Source: DASWJZ01 sp963846475 (GTDB lineage: Bacteria; Pseudomonadota; Alphaproteobacteria; Rhizobiales; Afifellaceae). From it: a stretch of DNA of 64,000 nt. This document shows, piece after piece, positions 1 to 10,478 of this stretch. The position numbers were made by a program, and so were the translations under genes. The notes under the pieces are model-generated. The model was not told the origin of the DNA. It did no database searches and saw only the letters and a program-made list of their open reading frames with translations. How positions within the stretch are numbered: the first letter of the stretch is position 1; every line of letters starts with the position of its first letter. The stretch covers positions 3,286,001 to 3,350,000 of the forward strand of contig CAWJVZ010000004.1 of the NCBI GenBank assembly GCA_963846475.1, written 5' to 3'.

Positions 1-34
1 GCGGCGGGCTCGTTGCGAGAACAGGGAGAGGAGC

Positions 35-1285
35 ATGGAAGAACAGCCGATCTGGTATGCCGGCGTCGATTGGGCGTCGCAGGCGCATGTCGTTTGTCTG
101 TCGGATGCGCAGGGGCGCGGCAAGCGCGTGCGCAGCTTCGCTCATGGCGGCGAGGGCCTGGCTGAGATGGGCGCCTGGCTGATCGCCGCGAGCGGCGCCG
201 CGCCGCAAGCGGTGCATGTCGCCATCGAGGTGCCGCACGGGCCGGTCGTTGAGGCGCTCATGGAGCGCGGCTTCACCGTCTACGCGGTCAATCCCAAGCA
301 GCTCGACCGCTTCCGCGACCGCTTCACGCTGGCCGGCGCCAAGGACGACAGCCGCGACGCCGAGGTGCTGGCCGATGCGCTGAGGACCGACCGGCCGCGC
401 CTGCGTCCGTTGCGGCCGGCCGATCCGCTGGTCATCGAGCTGCGCGAATGGTCGCGGATCGCCGACGAACTGACCGTCGAGCAGGTCCGTCTCGCCAACC
501 GCATGCGAGACCAGCTCTGGCGCTACTTCCCGGCCATGCTGGAGCTCGCCGATGATCTCGCCGCCGAATGGTTCCTGCAACTGTGGGAGAGCGCGCCGAC
601 GCCCGATAAGGCCCGCCGCCTCCGCCAAGCCAGTCTCGCCAAGCTCCTCAAGCGGCATCGCATCCGCCGCTTCGATGCGGCCGAGGCCTTGAAGCAGCTC
701 CGCCGGCCGTCCATCCAGGTCGCCGCCGGCGCCACCGAGGCGGCAACCGCCCACATCCGCACGCTCATTCCCCGCCTGCGCCTCGTCAGCCGCCAGATCA
801 AAGAGGCGCACGGCGAGCTCGATCGCCTGCTCGCCAGCCTCGCTGCGCCCGAGGAGGACGCGCCGGGGCAGCCGCAAGAGCAGCGTGACGTGACCATCCT
901 GAGATCCCTGCCAGGCATCGGAAGGATCGTCTGCGCCACGCTGCTCGCAGAGGCCGGCGAGGCCCTGCGCGAGCGAGACTATCAGGCGCTGCGCTGCTTG
1001 TCCGGCGTCGCCCCGGTGACCAAGCAGTCGGGCAAGCGCCGCATCGTCCTGCGCCGCCGGGCTTGTCATCGCCGCCTCAGCGACGCCGTCCATCATTGGG
1101 CGCGCACCGCCATCCAGCACGACCCGCGAAGCCGCGCCAAATACGCCGCCCTGCGCCAACGCGGCCATTCGCATGCCCGCGCGCTTCGCTCCGTCGCCGA
1201 CCGTCTGCTCGCCGTTGCCTGCGCCATGCTCGCCAGCCGCACCCTGTTCGCCACCGCAGCGGCAAGTCAAAAAAGCGCTTGCTAA
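35..1285 (+). CDS. IS110-family transposase/recombinase
   Basis: A 416-residue DEDD transposase of usual family length. The N-terminal RuvC-like domain shows D12 (VDWAS), E65 (AIEVPHG) and the paired D105/D108 in KDDSRDAEVLADAL. The C-terminal Tnp_20 domain has a helix-hairpin-helix (SLPGIG, 292-297) followed by GVAPVTKQSGK, whose serine at 333 is the likely nucleophile. These enzymes excise and insert the element guided by an element-encoded bridge RNA (established for IS621 and relatives). The ATG follows a strong ribosome-binding sequence (GGGAGAGGAG). The gene looks intact and so possibly active. Confidence 0.93.
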   Translation: MEEQPIWYAGVDWASQAHVVCLSDAQGRGKRVRSFAHGGEGLAEMGAWLIAASGAAPQAVHVAIEVPHGPVVEALMERGFTVYAVNPKQLDRFRDRFTLAGAKDDSRDAEVLADALRTDRPRLRPLRPADPLVIELREWSRIADELTVEQVRLANRMRDQLWRYFPAMLELADDLAAEWFLQLWESAPTPDKARRLRQASLAKLLKRHRIRRFDAAEALKQLRRPSIQVAAGATEAATAHIRTLIPRLRLVSRQIKEAHGELDRLLASLAAPEEDAPGQPQEQRDVTILRSLPGIGRIVCATLLAEAGEALRERDYQALRCLSGVAPVTKQSGKRRIVLRRRACHRRLSDAVHHWARTAIQHDPRSRAKYAALRQRGHSHARALRSVADRLLAVACAMLASRTLFATAAASQKSAC

Positions 1286-1556
1286 ACGGTGGGGAGTCCG
1301 CGCGGCTTATCAGGCCCCATTCCTTCGCGCTTCCCCCATCGTTGGATCAAGCCGAAGCGATCCTCCGGGTTTAAAGCCGCACACCGCGACAGACCGGTCG
1401 TAGTGCCGGTCGGGCGAAGCTCTCGGGGCCTCCCGGGGAAGCGCCGGTCCGGAAAACCGGCTCAGCCGCGGGGGCCGCCCGCCCTTCCCATGGAGCTCCG
1501 GTGCACCACAGACCCTCCGGTGAAGAGCGGCAGGAAGCGATATAACAAAAGGAATT
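1286..1556 (+). ncRNA. structured 3' flank of IS110, candidate bridge RNA
   Basis: No gene is seen here. The stretch is very GC-rich and can fold repeatedly. Examples are GACCGG (1392-1397) pairing with CCGGTC (1406-1411), CCGGT (1444-1448) pairing with ACCGG (1456-1460), and CTCCGGTG copies near 1496 and 1516. In the IS1111 subgroup of IS110 elements the bridge RNA is encoded downstream of the transposase, so this is the natural place for it. In the IS110 subgroup proper it lies upstream, which would be outside the window. The RNA identity is inference only. Confidence 0.3.
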
Positions 1557-1589
1557 CGGAATGTGAAGATCTTCCTAATCACATTTCCG
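1557..1589. repeat. inverted repeat upstream of ABC operon
   Basis: CGGAATGTG at 1557-1565 is answered by CACATTTCCG at 1580-1589, leaving one unpaired T. No T-tract follows, so it is not a standard terminator. It sits about 40 bases before the promoter of the ABC importer operon and could be an operator or part of the insertion-sequence end. Confidence 0.4.
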
Positions 1590-1628
1590 TAAGCGCTCAT
1601 GGGTCACCGGTATGGCCCTTCGATCCGC

Positions 1629-1656
1629 TTGACCCTTGCACAAGCAAATCTCTAAT
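1629..1656 (+). promoter_or_regulatory. sigma70-like promoter of peptide-type ABC operon
   Basis: TTGACC (1629-1634) and TCTAAT (1651-1656) are separated by 16 bases; each differs from consensus at one position. The start codon of the binding protein at 1713 lies about 50 bases downstream of the predicted transcription start. Confidence 0.5.
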
Positions 1657-1712
1657 CTTCAAGCATCTGCATGGGGCGCCTGCGGCAGCACCGCGGGGAC
1701 GGGGAGACGGGC

Positions 1713-3248
1713 ATGTTCCTGACGAGACGCGATCTGATGAAGCGTGGGGCCGCGGGCGCCGCGCTTGTGGCAAGCATCGGCCTGCCGTTCCGCGCCTTCG
1801 CGCAGGGCGACGAGCTCACCATCGCCTACAACGTCAACCTGCCGTCCTTCGACCCGACCGTCGGGCCGTCGGCCGTCAACCCGACCATCCAGGGGCTCTA
1901 CCAATCGGTCTTCGACCAATATATCGCCCAGGCGCCGGATCTGACCCTGGTGCCGGGGCTTCTCACCGAATGGGGCTGGAACGAGGACCGCTCCAAGATT
2001 CAGATGACCGTGCGCGAGGGCGCCACCTGGCATGACGGCTCGCCGGTCACGCCGGAGGACGTCGTGTGGTCGCTGGAGCGGGCCGGCAAGCCGGAGACCG
2101 GCAACCCGATCCAGTTCGTCTGGGGCAAAATCGGCAATTTCTCCGTCGACGGCACTGTCGTCACCGCCGACGTGAAGGAGTTCGAGCCGACCCTGTTCAA
2201 GTGGATGGGTTTTTTGACCGGCTACGTGCTGCCCAAGGCCTATTACGAGAAAGTCGGCCCGCAAGGCTTCGAGGCGGCGCCGATCGGCTCCGGCCCTTAC
2301 AAGGTGGTGCAATTCGAGCAGAACGCGTTCCTGAAGCTCGCCGCGCACGAGGGCTATTGGGGCGGCGCGCCGGCCTTCAAGTCGGTGATCATCAAATTCG
2401 TCCCCGACGCGACGAGCCGCGTGGCCGAGATCGATTCCGGCCAGAGCCAGGTCGCGTTCGACATCCCCTATGAGGAATTCGATCGGCTGAAGCAAAAGCC
2501 CGGCCTGAAGGGCATCACCACGCCGATCTCCGACATCGCCATGATCTTTCTGAACGATGTCGAGCCGATGACCGACAAGAACGTCCGGCTCGCGGCGATC
2601 CACGCCATCGACAAGCAGCTCCTGATCGACCGGCTGCTCGGCGGCTACGGCGTCAAGATCGACACGCTGCAGACGCCCGAATACGATGCCTACGACCCCA
2701 CCACGACGGTGGAATACAATCCGGACAAGTCGATCGAGCTGCTCAAGGCGAGCGGCTATTCGACCGACAACCCGGTCAGATTCAAGATCCAGACGACGCG
2801 CGGCTTCAAGCCGAAGGATTACGAGATGATCCAGGCGATTGTCGGCATGTGGCGGAAGGTCGGGATCGAGGCGGAGATCGAAGTTTACGAAATCGCCAAG
2901 CACTACGAGCTGCGCGCGGCGGACCAGCTCGCGCCCGCCGCCTTCTACAATTGGGGCAACTCGATCGGCGATCCCTCGACGTCCACCGGCTTCGCCATGT
3001 TCGGCCCGTCGCCGCACTCGGTGTGGGACGGCCAGGACATGCTCGACATGATCGGCCCGCTGTGGGGCGAGCCCGACGAGGCCAAGCGCATCGAGGGCTA
3101 CAAGGCGGTGGACAAGCACATCGCCGCGGAGGGCGAGGTCATCCCGCTCCTGCAATATGTGCAGCCGATCGTCTTCGTGGACACGATCGAGGTGACGCCG
3201 CATGTTTCCGGCGCCGTGCAGCCCTATCTGATGAAGCCGGCGGGATAG
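1713..3248 (+). CDS. ABC transporter substrate-binding protein, family 5 (peptide/nickel type)
   Basis: A 511-residue periplasmic solute-binding protein of the SBP_bac_5 family. It should deliver its ligand to the permease encoded immediately downstream. The N-terminus reads MFLTRRDLMKRGAAGAA, a twin-arginine-like signal, followed by cleavage near AFA-QG. Typical family landmarks are TEWGWNEDRSKIQMTVREG and WHDGSPVTPEDVVWSLER. I chose the ATG at 1713 over the one at 1671 because it follows GGGGAGA at good spacing and starts directly with the signal peptide. The substrate cannot be read from sequence. Nearby catabolic genes suggest a small organic nitrogen compound or peptide (inference). Confidence 0.88.
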   Translation: MFLTRRDLMKRGAAGAALVASIGLPFRAFAQGDELTIAYNVNLPSFDPTVGPSAVNPTIQGLYQSVFDQYIAQAPDLTLVPGLLTEWGWNEDRSKIQMTVREGATWHDGSPVTPEDVVWSLERAGKPETGNPIQFVWGKIGNFSVDGTVVTADVKEFEPTLFKWMGFLTGYVLPKAYYEKVGPQGFEAAPIGSGPYKVVQFEQNAFLKLAAHEGYWGGAPAFKSVIIKFVPDATSRVAEIDSGQSQVAFDIPYEEFDRLKQKPGLKGITTPISDIAMIFLNDVEPMTDKNVRLAAIHAIDKQLLIDRLLGGYGVKIDTLQTPEYDAYDPTTTVEYNPDKSIELLKASGYSTDNPVRFKIQTTRGFKPKDYEMIQAIVGMWRKVGIEAEIEVYEIAKHYELRAADQLAPAAFYNWGNSIGDPSTSTGFAMFGPSPHSVWDGQDMLDMIGPLWGEPDEAKRIEGYKAVDKHIAAEGEVIPLLQYVQPIVFVDTIEVTPHVSGAVQPYLMKPAG

Positions 3249-3268
3249 CCCAACCCCCGATGCGGTTT

Positions 3269-3415
3269 GTCATCCCGGTTTGCCGCGCAGCGGCAAGACC
3301 GGGATCCATAAGCATGGGAGGGTGCCGGGACGATCGCCGCCGCTTGGGGATCCTTGTCCTAAGCAGCGCATATGGGTCCCGGACAGCGCCGCTCTCGCGG
3401 CGCTTCCGGGATGAC
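3269..3415. repeat. intergenic palindromic repeat (GTCATCCCGG type)
   Basis: The outer arms GTCATCCCGG (3269-3278) and CCGGGATGAC (3406-3415) are exact inverted complements. Inner arms (ATCCATA against TATGGGTC, and GCCGCGCAGCGGC) extend the symmetry. This form is a dispersed intergenic repeat in Hyphomicrobiales. It separates the binding-protein gene from the first permease and could fold in the operon mRNA. Confidence 0.7.
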
Positions 3416-3444
3416 AACCTGCTGGGGCGAGGCAAGGCCTCCCG

Positions 3445-4447
3445 ATGACCGCAGTTCGGGGCATCATGACCCGGAGCGTGACGACGCTGATCACGCTGTT
3501 CGGCGTGGCGGTCATCGTCTTCGTCGTCATCCGGCTGGCGCCCGGCGATCCTATCGCCATGATGCTGCCGCCCGGCGCGTCCGCCGCCGACATGGAGCGG
3601 CTGCGCGCCCTCTACGGCCTGGACCGGTCCATACCCGAGCAGTTCGCCATCTGGCTGGGCAATGTCGTCCGGGGCGACTTCGGCACGTCGATCTCCATTC
3701 GGCGCGACGTGCTGGCAATCGTCCTCAACCGCCTGCCGGCGACGCTGGAGCTGAGCCTCCTTGCCTTGGCCATCGCCGTCGCCCTCGGCACTCTCCTCGC
3801 CTTCCTGGCAACGCGCTGGCGCGGCACCCCCGCCGCGACCGGCGTGGACGTCGCCAACGGCATCGCTCTGTCGATTCCGGATTTCCTCTGGGGCCTAGCG
3901 CTCATTCTCATGCTTGGCGTGGCCTGGCCGGTCTTCGAGATTTCCGGCCGCGTCTCGCCGCGGCTGGAGCTCCCGTTCTCCACCCAGTTCTACCTCATCG
4001 AGAGCCTGTTCCGGCTTCGTTTCGACATCACGCTCGACCTTCTCGACCACATGACAATGCCGGCGGTCGCCTTGGCGCTGCCGCTCGCGGCGGTGATCGC
4101 CCAGCTCCTTAAATCGTCGCTGAAGGAGGCGATGAGCCAGGACTACGTCATGCTGGCGCGCACCAAGGGTTTCTCCGAGAGCCGCGTCATCGTCCGCGAA
4201 GCAATGCGGAACGCACTGCTGCCGACGCTCACCCTCACCGGCGTCCAGCTGACCTTCCTCATCGGCGGCACGGTCATCATCGAGCGCATCTTCTCCTATG
4301 AAGGGCTCGGCAACCTCGCCATAGATGCCGTGATCAACCGCGACCTGCCCCTGATCCAGGGAATCGTGCTCGTCTTCGCAGTCCTGTTCATCGCCATCAA
4401 CTTGCTGGTCGATTTCCTCTACGCGCTGCTCGATCCGCGGCTTCGCC

Positions 4448-4455
<8 letters not shown>
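3445..4455 (+). CDS. ABC transporter permease, DppB/OppB family
   Basis: A 336-residue inner-membrane permease with six predicted helices, beginning TLITLFGVAVIVFVVIRLAPGDP, the usual N-terminal helix and loop of DppB proteins. The cytoplasmic coupling motif is EAMSQDYVMLARTKGFSESRV, where the EAA loop contacts the ATPase. A second ATG at 3466 would give a more typical start (MTRSVTTLITLFG). Its end overlaps the next gene by 8 bases, indicating translational coupling. It forms the translocation pore with the permease half of the following fusion protein. Confidence 0.9.
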
Positions 4456-6196
<1,741 letters not shown>

Positions 6197-7017
6197 GTGA
6201 GCCGCTGTTCCGGGTCGAAGGCCTCAAGGTGTCGCTACCCGACCCGAAGCGGAAGCCGCTGTTCCGGCGCCGGCCGCTGATCGAGATCCTGCATGGCCTG
6301 AGTTTTGAGATAGAGGAAGGCAGCGTGCTCGGCATCGTCGGCGAGTCCGGATCGGGAAAATCGACGCTCGGCCGCACCCTGGTCCGGCTGCTTGAGCCCG
6401 CCTCCGGCACCATCGTCTTCGCCGGCCGGGACGTCACCCACCTGGACGAGGCCGCGCTGCGGCCGCTCCGCCGCGACCTCCAGGTGATCTTCCAGGACCC
6501 GCTCTCCTCCCTCAATCCGCGGTTGACCGTGGAGAAGATCATCGCGCGGCCTCTCCTCCTGCACCGCGTCGCCTCCGACCGGCAGGGCGCGAGCCGGCTC
6601 GCCGCCGAAACACTGGCCAAGGTGGGCCTGCCGGCGAGTTTTGGGGGCCGCTATCCGCACGAGCTCTCCGGCGGCCAGCGCCAGCGCGTCGGCATCGCCC
6701 GTGCCGTCGCGCTCCGGCCGCGCTTTATTCTCGCTGACGAGATCGTCTCCGGGCTCGACGTCTCGACCAAGGCACAGGTGCTTTCGCTGCTGGGCGAGCT
6801 GCGATCGGAACTGGGGCTGACGATCGCCTTCATCAGCCACGATCTGTCGGTCGTGCGGCGGCTTTGCGACCGGGTGATCGTCATGCGCAACGGCGAGATC
6901 CTGGAGAATCGGCCGACCGCCGAGCTCTTCGCCGAGCCGCGGCACCCCTACACCGCGGAGCTGAAGGCAGCGATCCCGCTGCCCGAAGTGGACGCGGGAT
7001 GGCTCGGGCGGCCCTGA

Positions 7018-7812
7018 TCAGGCCGGCGGCTTGCGGCGGCGTTGCCGCGTCTTAGGCGGGGTAAGCTCGCGAAACGCCGCCGCGGCGGCGCTGGCGGCGC
7101 CGTTCATCGCCGAAATGTCGTTCAGCACCACGGTCAGCCAAAAACCCTCGGCAATCCTGGCCGCGGCCGCCTCCGGGCCGAAGGTGAAGGTGCCGCACGC
7201 CGTTCCGGCGCGGCGGCACGCCGCGAGGATTTTGCCGCAGGCGCGCGAATGCGCATCGCTGCCGGGCGCGGCGCCGAGCGACAGCGCAAGATCGCCGGTG
7301 CCGATGAAGACGAAATCGACATTGCGGGCGGCGGCGATGGCCGCGGCGTTCTCCACCCCCTTGGCGGTCTCGATCATCACGCCGACGGTGATCGCGTCGG
7401 CCGCGGCGGCCGTATAGGCGGCGAAATCGCGCAGCGGACGGACGCCGCCGCCGGAGCGGTGCCCTTTCGGCGGATAGTGGCACGCGGCGGCGGCGGCTTC
7501 CGCCTGCGCGGCCGTCTCGACCAGCGGCACGATGACGCCCTCGGCGCCGGCATCAAGGGCGCGGCCGATCGCCGTGGCGCTGTCGTCCTCCACCCGCACC
7601 AGGCACGGCACCTCCGTCGGCACGCTGCCGAGCGCCGCCTCCAGCGTAAGGCGGTCGAAGAGGCCGTGCTGCATGTCGATGACGATGCCCTCGGCGCCGG
7701 CGGCGACCGACATCTCGATCAGCGCGACGTTGCCGAGCGCGAACCAGTGGACGCCGAGCGGACGCCCCTCACGCAGGCGCTGCTTCAGGCTCGGCCGGCC
7801 GGGATCAAACAT
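7018..7812 (-). CDS. HpcH/HpaI aldolase family protein
   Basis: A 264-residue class II pyruvate aldolase-like TIM barrel. Family landmarks are GVHWFALGNVALIEMSVAAGAEGIVIDMQHG, a catalytic-histidine-type stretch, LVRVEDDSATAIGRALDAGAEGVIVPLVETAAQAEAA, and the metal-site-like MIETAKGVENAAAIAAARNVDFVFIGTGDLALSLG. Members cleave 4-hydroxy-2-oxoacids to pyruvate plus an aldehyde; the substrate here is unknown. It overlaps the upstream monooxygenase gene by 8 bases, so the two form one transcript. They may act in sequence in breaking down the compound imported by the neighbouring transporter (inference). Confidence 0.88.
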   Translation of the reverse strand: MFDPGRPSLKQRLREGRPLGVHWFALGNVALIEMSVAAGAEGIVIDMQHGLFDRLTLEAALGSVPTEVPCLVRVEDDSATAIGRALDAGAEGVIVPLVETAAQAEAAAAACHYPPKGHRSGGGVRPLRDFAAYTAAAADAITVGVMIETAKGVENAAAIAAARNVDFVFIGTGDLALSLGAAPGSDAHSRACGKILAACRRAGTACGTFTFGPEAAAARIAEGFWLTVVLNDISAMNGAASAAAAAFRELTPPKTRQRRRKPPA

Positions 7813-8902
7813 GCGAGGCTCCTTTCAGTCCGGCCTCGGCCAGCAGCGGAAACACTTTTGCGATGAAGAAGGGCAGCTCATCAGTGTAGTTGAGGAAGCT
7901 CAATGCCGCTCCCGACCAGCCCTCCGCGGCGATCTCGGCGATGGTTTCGGCGATGCGTTCCGGCGTGCCGACCAGCGGGTAGCTGCCCGCCCCGCCGGCG
8001 AAGCGCTGGCGATATTCGGTGTAGGCGCGCTCGTCGTGCGATTTGGAGAAAAGCTTCTTGCCGGCCATGTGGTTGTCGACCGCTCCGTGGTCCGCTTCGC
8101 GCAGCGCATAGCGGTCGTAGGCATCCTCCGCTTCCGCCTGCGTTGCCCGGCAGACCACGTGACACACCGTGTAGGCGCCGACCTGCCGCCCGGCGACGGC
8201 CGCGCGCTCGCTTATGTCGGCGAGGTGCCGCCTGCCGTCGGCAATATCGGTGAAGGTGGAGAACAGGAAATCGCAATGGTGCGAGGCGAAATCACGCCCG
8301 GGCGGGCCGAAGGCGGCGTTCATGGTGACCGGCCGAGGTTTTTGCAGCGAGGCCGGCTTGGAGACGACGCCCTTCAGCCGGTAATAGCTGCCGTCGAAAT
8401 CGAAGGGCTCGTCCGAGCCATAGGCGCGTTCCACGATGTCGATCCACTCCGCCGCCCGCTCGTAGGCGCGCTCGTCCGGCGTGGTGCCGAACATCGCGAA
8501 TTCCGTCGGGTTCCAGCCGCAGACGATGTTCAGGCCGGCGCGTCCGCCGGAGATATGGTCGACCGTCGCCAGCGCCTTGGCCGCGTAGATCGGATGTACG
8601 AGCGGCACGTGCACCGTGGAGAAGATCGCTATCCTGCTGGTCAGAGCCGCCAGCCCCGCGGCCCAGGTAAACGTCTCGAACGACCATTCGCGGGCGCGTG
8701 TCGCCCCGCCGAACCCGGCCCAGCGCGCGATCGGCAGGAAGAAATCGAAGCCGCCGGCATCGGCAATTTTTGCCGCGGCGACATTGTCCGGCCAGGTTGC
8801 TCTCCAGCGCTCCGGCACGGTCGTCAGTGCGAGCCCGCCATCCGCATTGGTGGAGAAGACGCCGAGCTTGAAGCGGGCGGGACCGTCGAGCAATGGGTTC
8901 AT
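7805..8902 (-). CDS. LLM-class flavin-dependent monooxygenase (RutA/SfnG-like)
   Basis: A 365-residue bacterial luciferase-like oxygenase using FMNH2 and O2. The core resembles RutA and SfnG: FETFTWAAGLAALTSRIAIFSTVHVPLVHP, then KALATVDHISGGRAGLNIVCGWNPTEF and SYYRLKGVVSKPASLQKPRP. RutA opens the pyrimidine ring, and SfnG and relatives oxidise sulfones or amides; nothing here identifies the actual substrate. A flavin reductase is not adjacent and must be supplied from elsewhere. It is the first gene of a two-gene minus-strand operon with the aldolase, convergent with the ABC importer. Confidence 0.85.
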   Translation of the reverse strand: MNPLLDGPARFKLGVFSTNADGGLALTTVPERWRATWPDNVAAAKIADAGGFDFFLPIARWAGFGGATRAREWSFETFTWAAGLAALTSRIAIFSTVHVPLVHPIYAAKALATVDHISGGRAGLNIVCGWNPTEFAMFGTTPDERAYERAAEWIDIVERAYGSDEPFDFDGSYYRLKGVVSKPASLQKPRPVTMNAAFGPPGRDFASHHCDFLFSTFTDIADGRRHLADISERAAVAGRQVGAYTVCHVVCRATQAEAEDAYDRYALREADHGAVDNHMAGKKLFSKSHDERAYTEYRQRFAGGAGSYPLVGTPERIAETIAEIAAEGWSGAALSFLNYTDELPFFIAKVFPLLAEAGLKGASHV

Positions 8903-9208
8903 GCGCTTGGCCTGAATCCTGGCGTTTTCCGCGGGATGAGGGCCCAGAGCGCCGCAAGTTTCAAGCTTGAATTGGCCGCGGCAATGGTGGAATGCTCGTA
9001 CGTGGCAAGCAAGGCTAGTGCATGTGGACAGAGGCGAGCATCTTCTCCTCTCCCGGGACGGGAGAGGCCGAGTCCGCGCGCAGCGCGGAGCCGGGTGAGG
9101 GTCTCCCGAAGCCGCGCTCCACGATGGTGACCCTCACCCGCTCGCGTTCCGCGAGTCGGCCTCTCCCGTCCCGGGAGAGGAGCAGCGAATCGCAGGTCCG
9201 ATAGCCTT
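8903..9208. other. intergenic region between divergent catabolic genes
   Basis: A 306-base spacer between the monooxygenase (minus) and the aminotransferase (plus). Almost half of it is the large palindrome described separately. The rest should contain both promoters, but I saw no convincing -35/-10 pair. Confidence 0.6.
9045..9182. repeat. long intergenic palindrome with 27-bp perfect arms
   Basis: The arm at 9045-9071 (starting CTCCTCTCCCGGGACGGGAG) is the exact reverse complement of 9156-9182. Inside, GGTGAGGGTC and GACCCTCACC continue the symmetry. Each arm is itself a palindrome around CCCGGGACGGG. It resembles the CTCTCCC-type dispersed repeats seen between genes in Hyphomicrobiales. 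Confidence 0.75.
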
Positions 9209-10450
9209 ATGTCTGTGCTCGACCGGACCGCGCCTCCGACCGCCTACGAGCGGATCCGGCCGCAGATCATGGATCTGGAGACGGAGAACATCGCCGAGCT
9301 GGCGGTGCGCGCCCAATCCATCCCCGACGTGATCACGCTGTGGTACGGGGAAGGCGACCTCGTCACGCCGGACTTCATCCGCGAGGCGGCGAAGCGCTCG
9401 CTCGACGCAGGCAACACCTTCTACGTCCCCGACATGCGCGGCCTGCCGGAGCTGACGGAAGCGCTTTCCGCATACCTCACCGATTTGCATGGCAGGGAAA
9501 TCCCGGTGGCGCGCTCGACCGTGACGCCCGGCGGCATGCAGGCGGTGTTTTTGGCGCTCGACCTCGTCGTCGATGCCGGAACGAACGTCGTCTATATCGA
9601 GCCGCAATGGCCGAACATCCGCAGCGCCATCCAGATCGCCGGCGGCGAGCCGCGCGCCGTGCCGCTCGATTTCGAGCGAGGCAGCTGGCGTCTCGACCTC
9701 GACCGGCTGTTCGCGGCGTGCGACGCGCGCACCCGCGCCATCATGTTTTCCACGCCGTCGAACCCGCTCGGCTGGACCGCGAGCCGGGCCGAGCTTGAGG
9801 CGCTCATCGAGTTCAGCCGGCGCACCGGCATCTGGATCATCAGCGACGAACTCTACAACCGCCTGTCCTTCGAAGCGCGATGCGCGCCCTCGGTGCTGCA
9901 GATCGCCGAGCCGGAGGATCTCGTCCTCAGCGTCAACGGCTTCTCCAAGGCGTGGGCGATGACGGGCTGGCGGATCGGCTGGCTCACCCACCCGGCGTCG
10001 GTCGCCAAGCCGCTCGGCGCCATGACGCAGTACGTGAACAGCGGAACTTCGCATTTCGTGCAGGCCGGCGCGCGCGCGGCGATCGTCGAGGGCGAGCCAT
10101 TCGTCCGGCAGGTGCGCGACCGCTGCCGGGCCGGCGTCGACGCCGCCTATGCAGCCTTTGCCGGAACGAACAGCATCGTGCTCCCTGTCAAGCCGACGGG
10201 CGGCATGTATGTGATGTTCTCGGTCGCCGGCGAAGCGGAGTCGGGCGAGGCGTGCCGCCGCATCCTGGAGGAGGCGCATGTCGGGCTGGCGCCCGGCTGG
10301 CTGTTCGGCGCATCCTCCAGGAGCTTTATCCGCATGTGCATCTGCCGGGAAACCGGCGACATAGAGGAGGCGTGCCGCCGCATTGCGACCGCGCTTCGAA
10401 GCGAGCAGCGTCCGGCCGGCAGTGCCCGTCTGGCCGCGGCCCGCGCTTGA
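9209..10450 (+). CDS. class I/II pyridoxal-phosphate aminotransferase
   Basis: A 413-residue fold-type I aminotransferase. It shows the substrate and cofactor landmarks STPSNPLGW (Asn of the PLP pocket), SDELYNRLSFE (Asp/Tyr pair) and VNGFSKAWAMTGWRIGWL, where the lysine after FS forms the internal aldimine. The C-terminal arginine region is FIRMCICRET. The family moves amino groups between amino acids and 2-oxoacids; the partner is not predictable. The binding-protein gene 28 bases downstream suggests co-transcription, so the enzyme may act on an amino acid taken up by that system. Confidence 0.88.
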   Translation: MSVLDRTAPPTAYERIRPQIMDLETENIAELAVRAQSIPDVITLWYGEGDLVTPDFIREAAKRSLDAGNTFYVPDMRGLPELTEALSAYLTDLHGREIPVARSTVTPGGMQAVFLALDLVVDAGTNVVYIEPQWPNIRSAIQIAGGEPRAVPLDFERGSWRLDLDRLFAACDARTRAIMFSTPSNPLGWTASRAELEALIEFSRRTGIWIISDELYNRLSFEARCAPSVLQIAEPEDLVLSVNGFSKAWAMTGWRIGWLTHPASVAKPLGAMTQYVNSGTSHFVQAGARAAIVEGEPFVRQVRDRCRAGVDAAYAAFAGTNSIVLPVKPTGGMYVMFSVAGEAESGEACRRILEEAHVGLAPGWLFGASSRSFIRMCICRETGDIEEACRRIATALRSEQRPAGSARLAAARA

Positions 10451-10478
10451 GCTAAACAGGGGACTAGGGAGAACCAGA

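Larger units (their letters stand above)
1..1600 (+). mobile_element. IS110-family insertion sequence (borders uncertain)
   Basis: The element is inferred from the complete DEDD transposase gene that starts 34 bases into the window and from the GC-rich, hairpin-rich non-coding stretch behind it. The left end is at or before base 1. The right end lies somewhere between about 1520 and 1620, before the promoter of the next operon. IS110 elements usually lack terminal inverted repeats and target duplications, so neither border can be fixed by eye. Confidence 0.5.

Noticed and set aside
1659..3203. 514-residue minus-strand ORF
   Set aside because: It mirrors the ABC binding-protein gene; its product has no domain and shadow-like composition.
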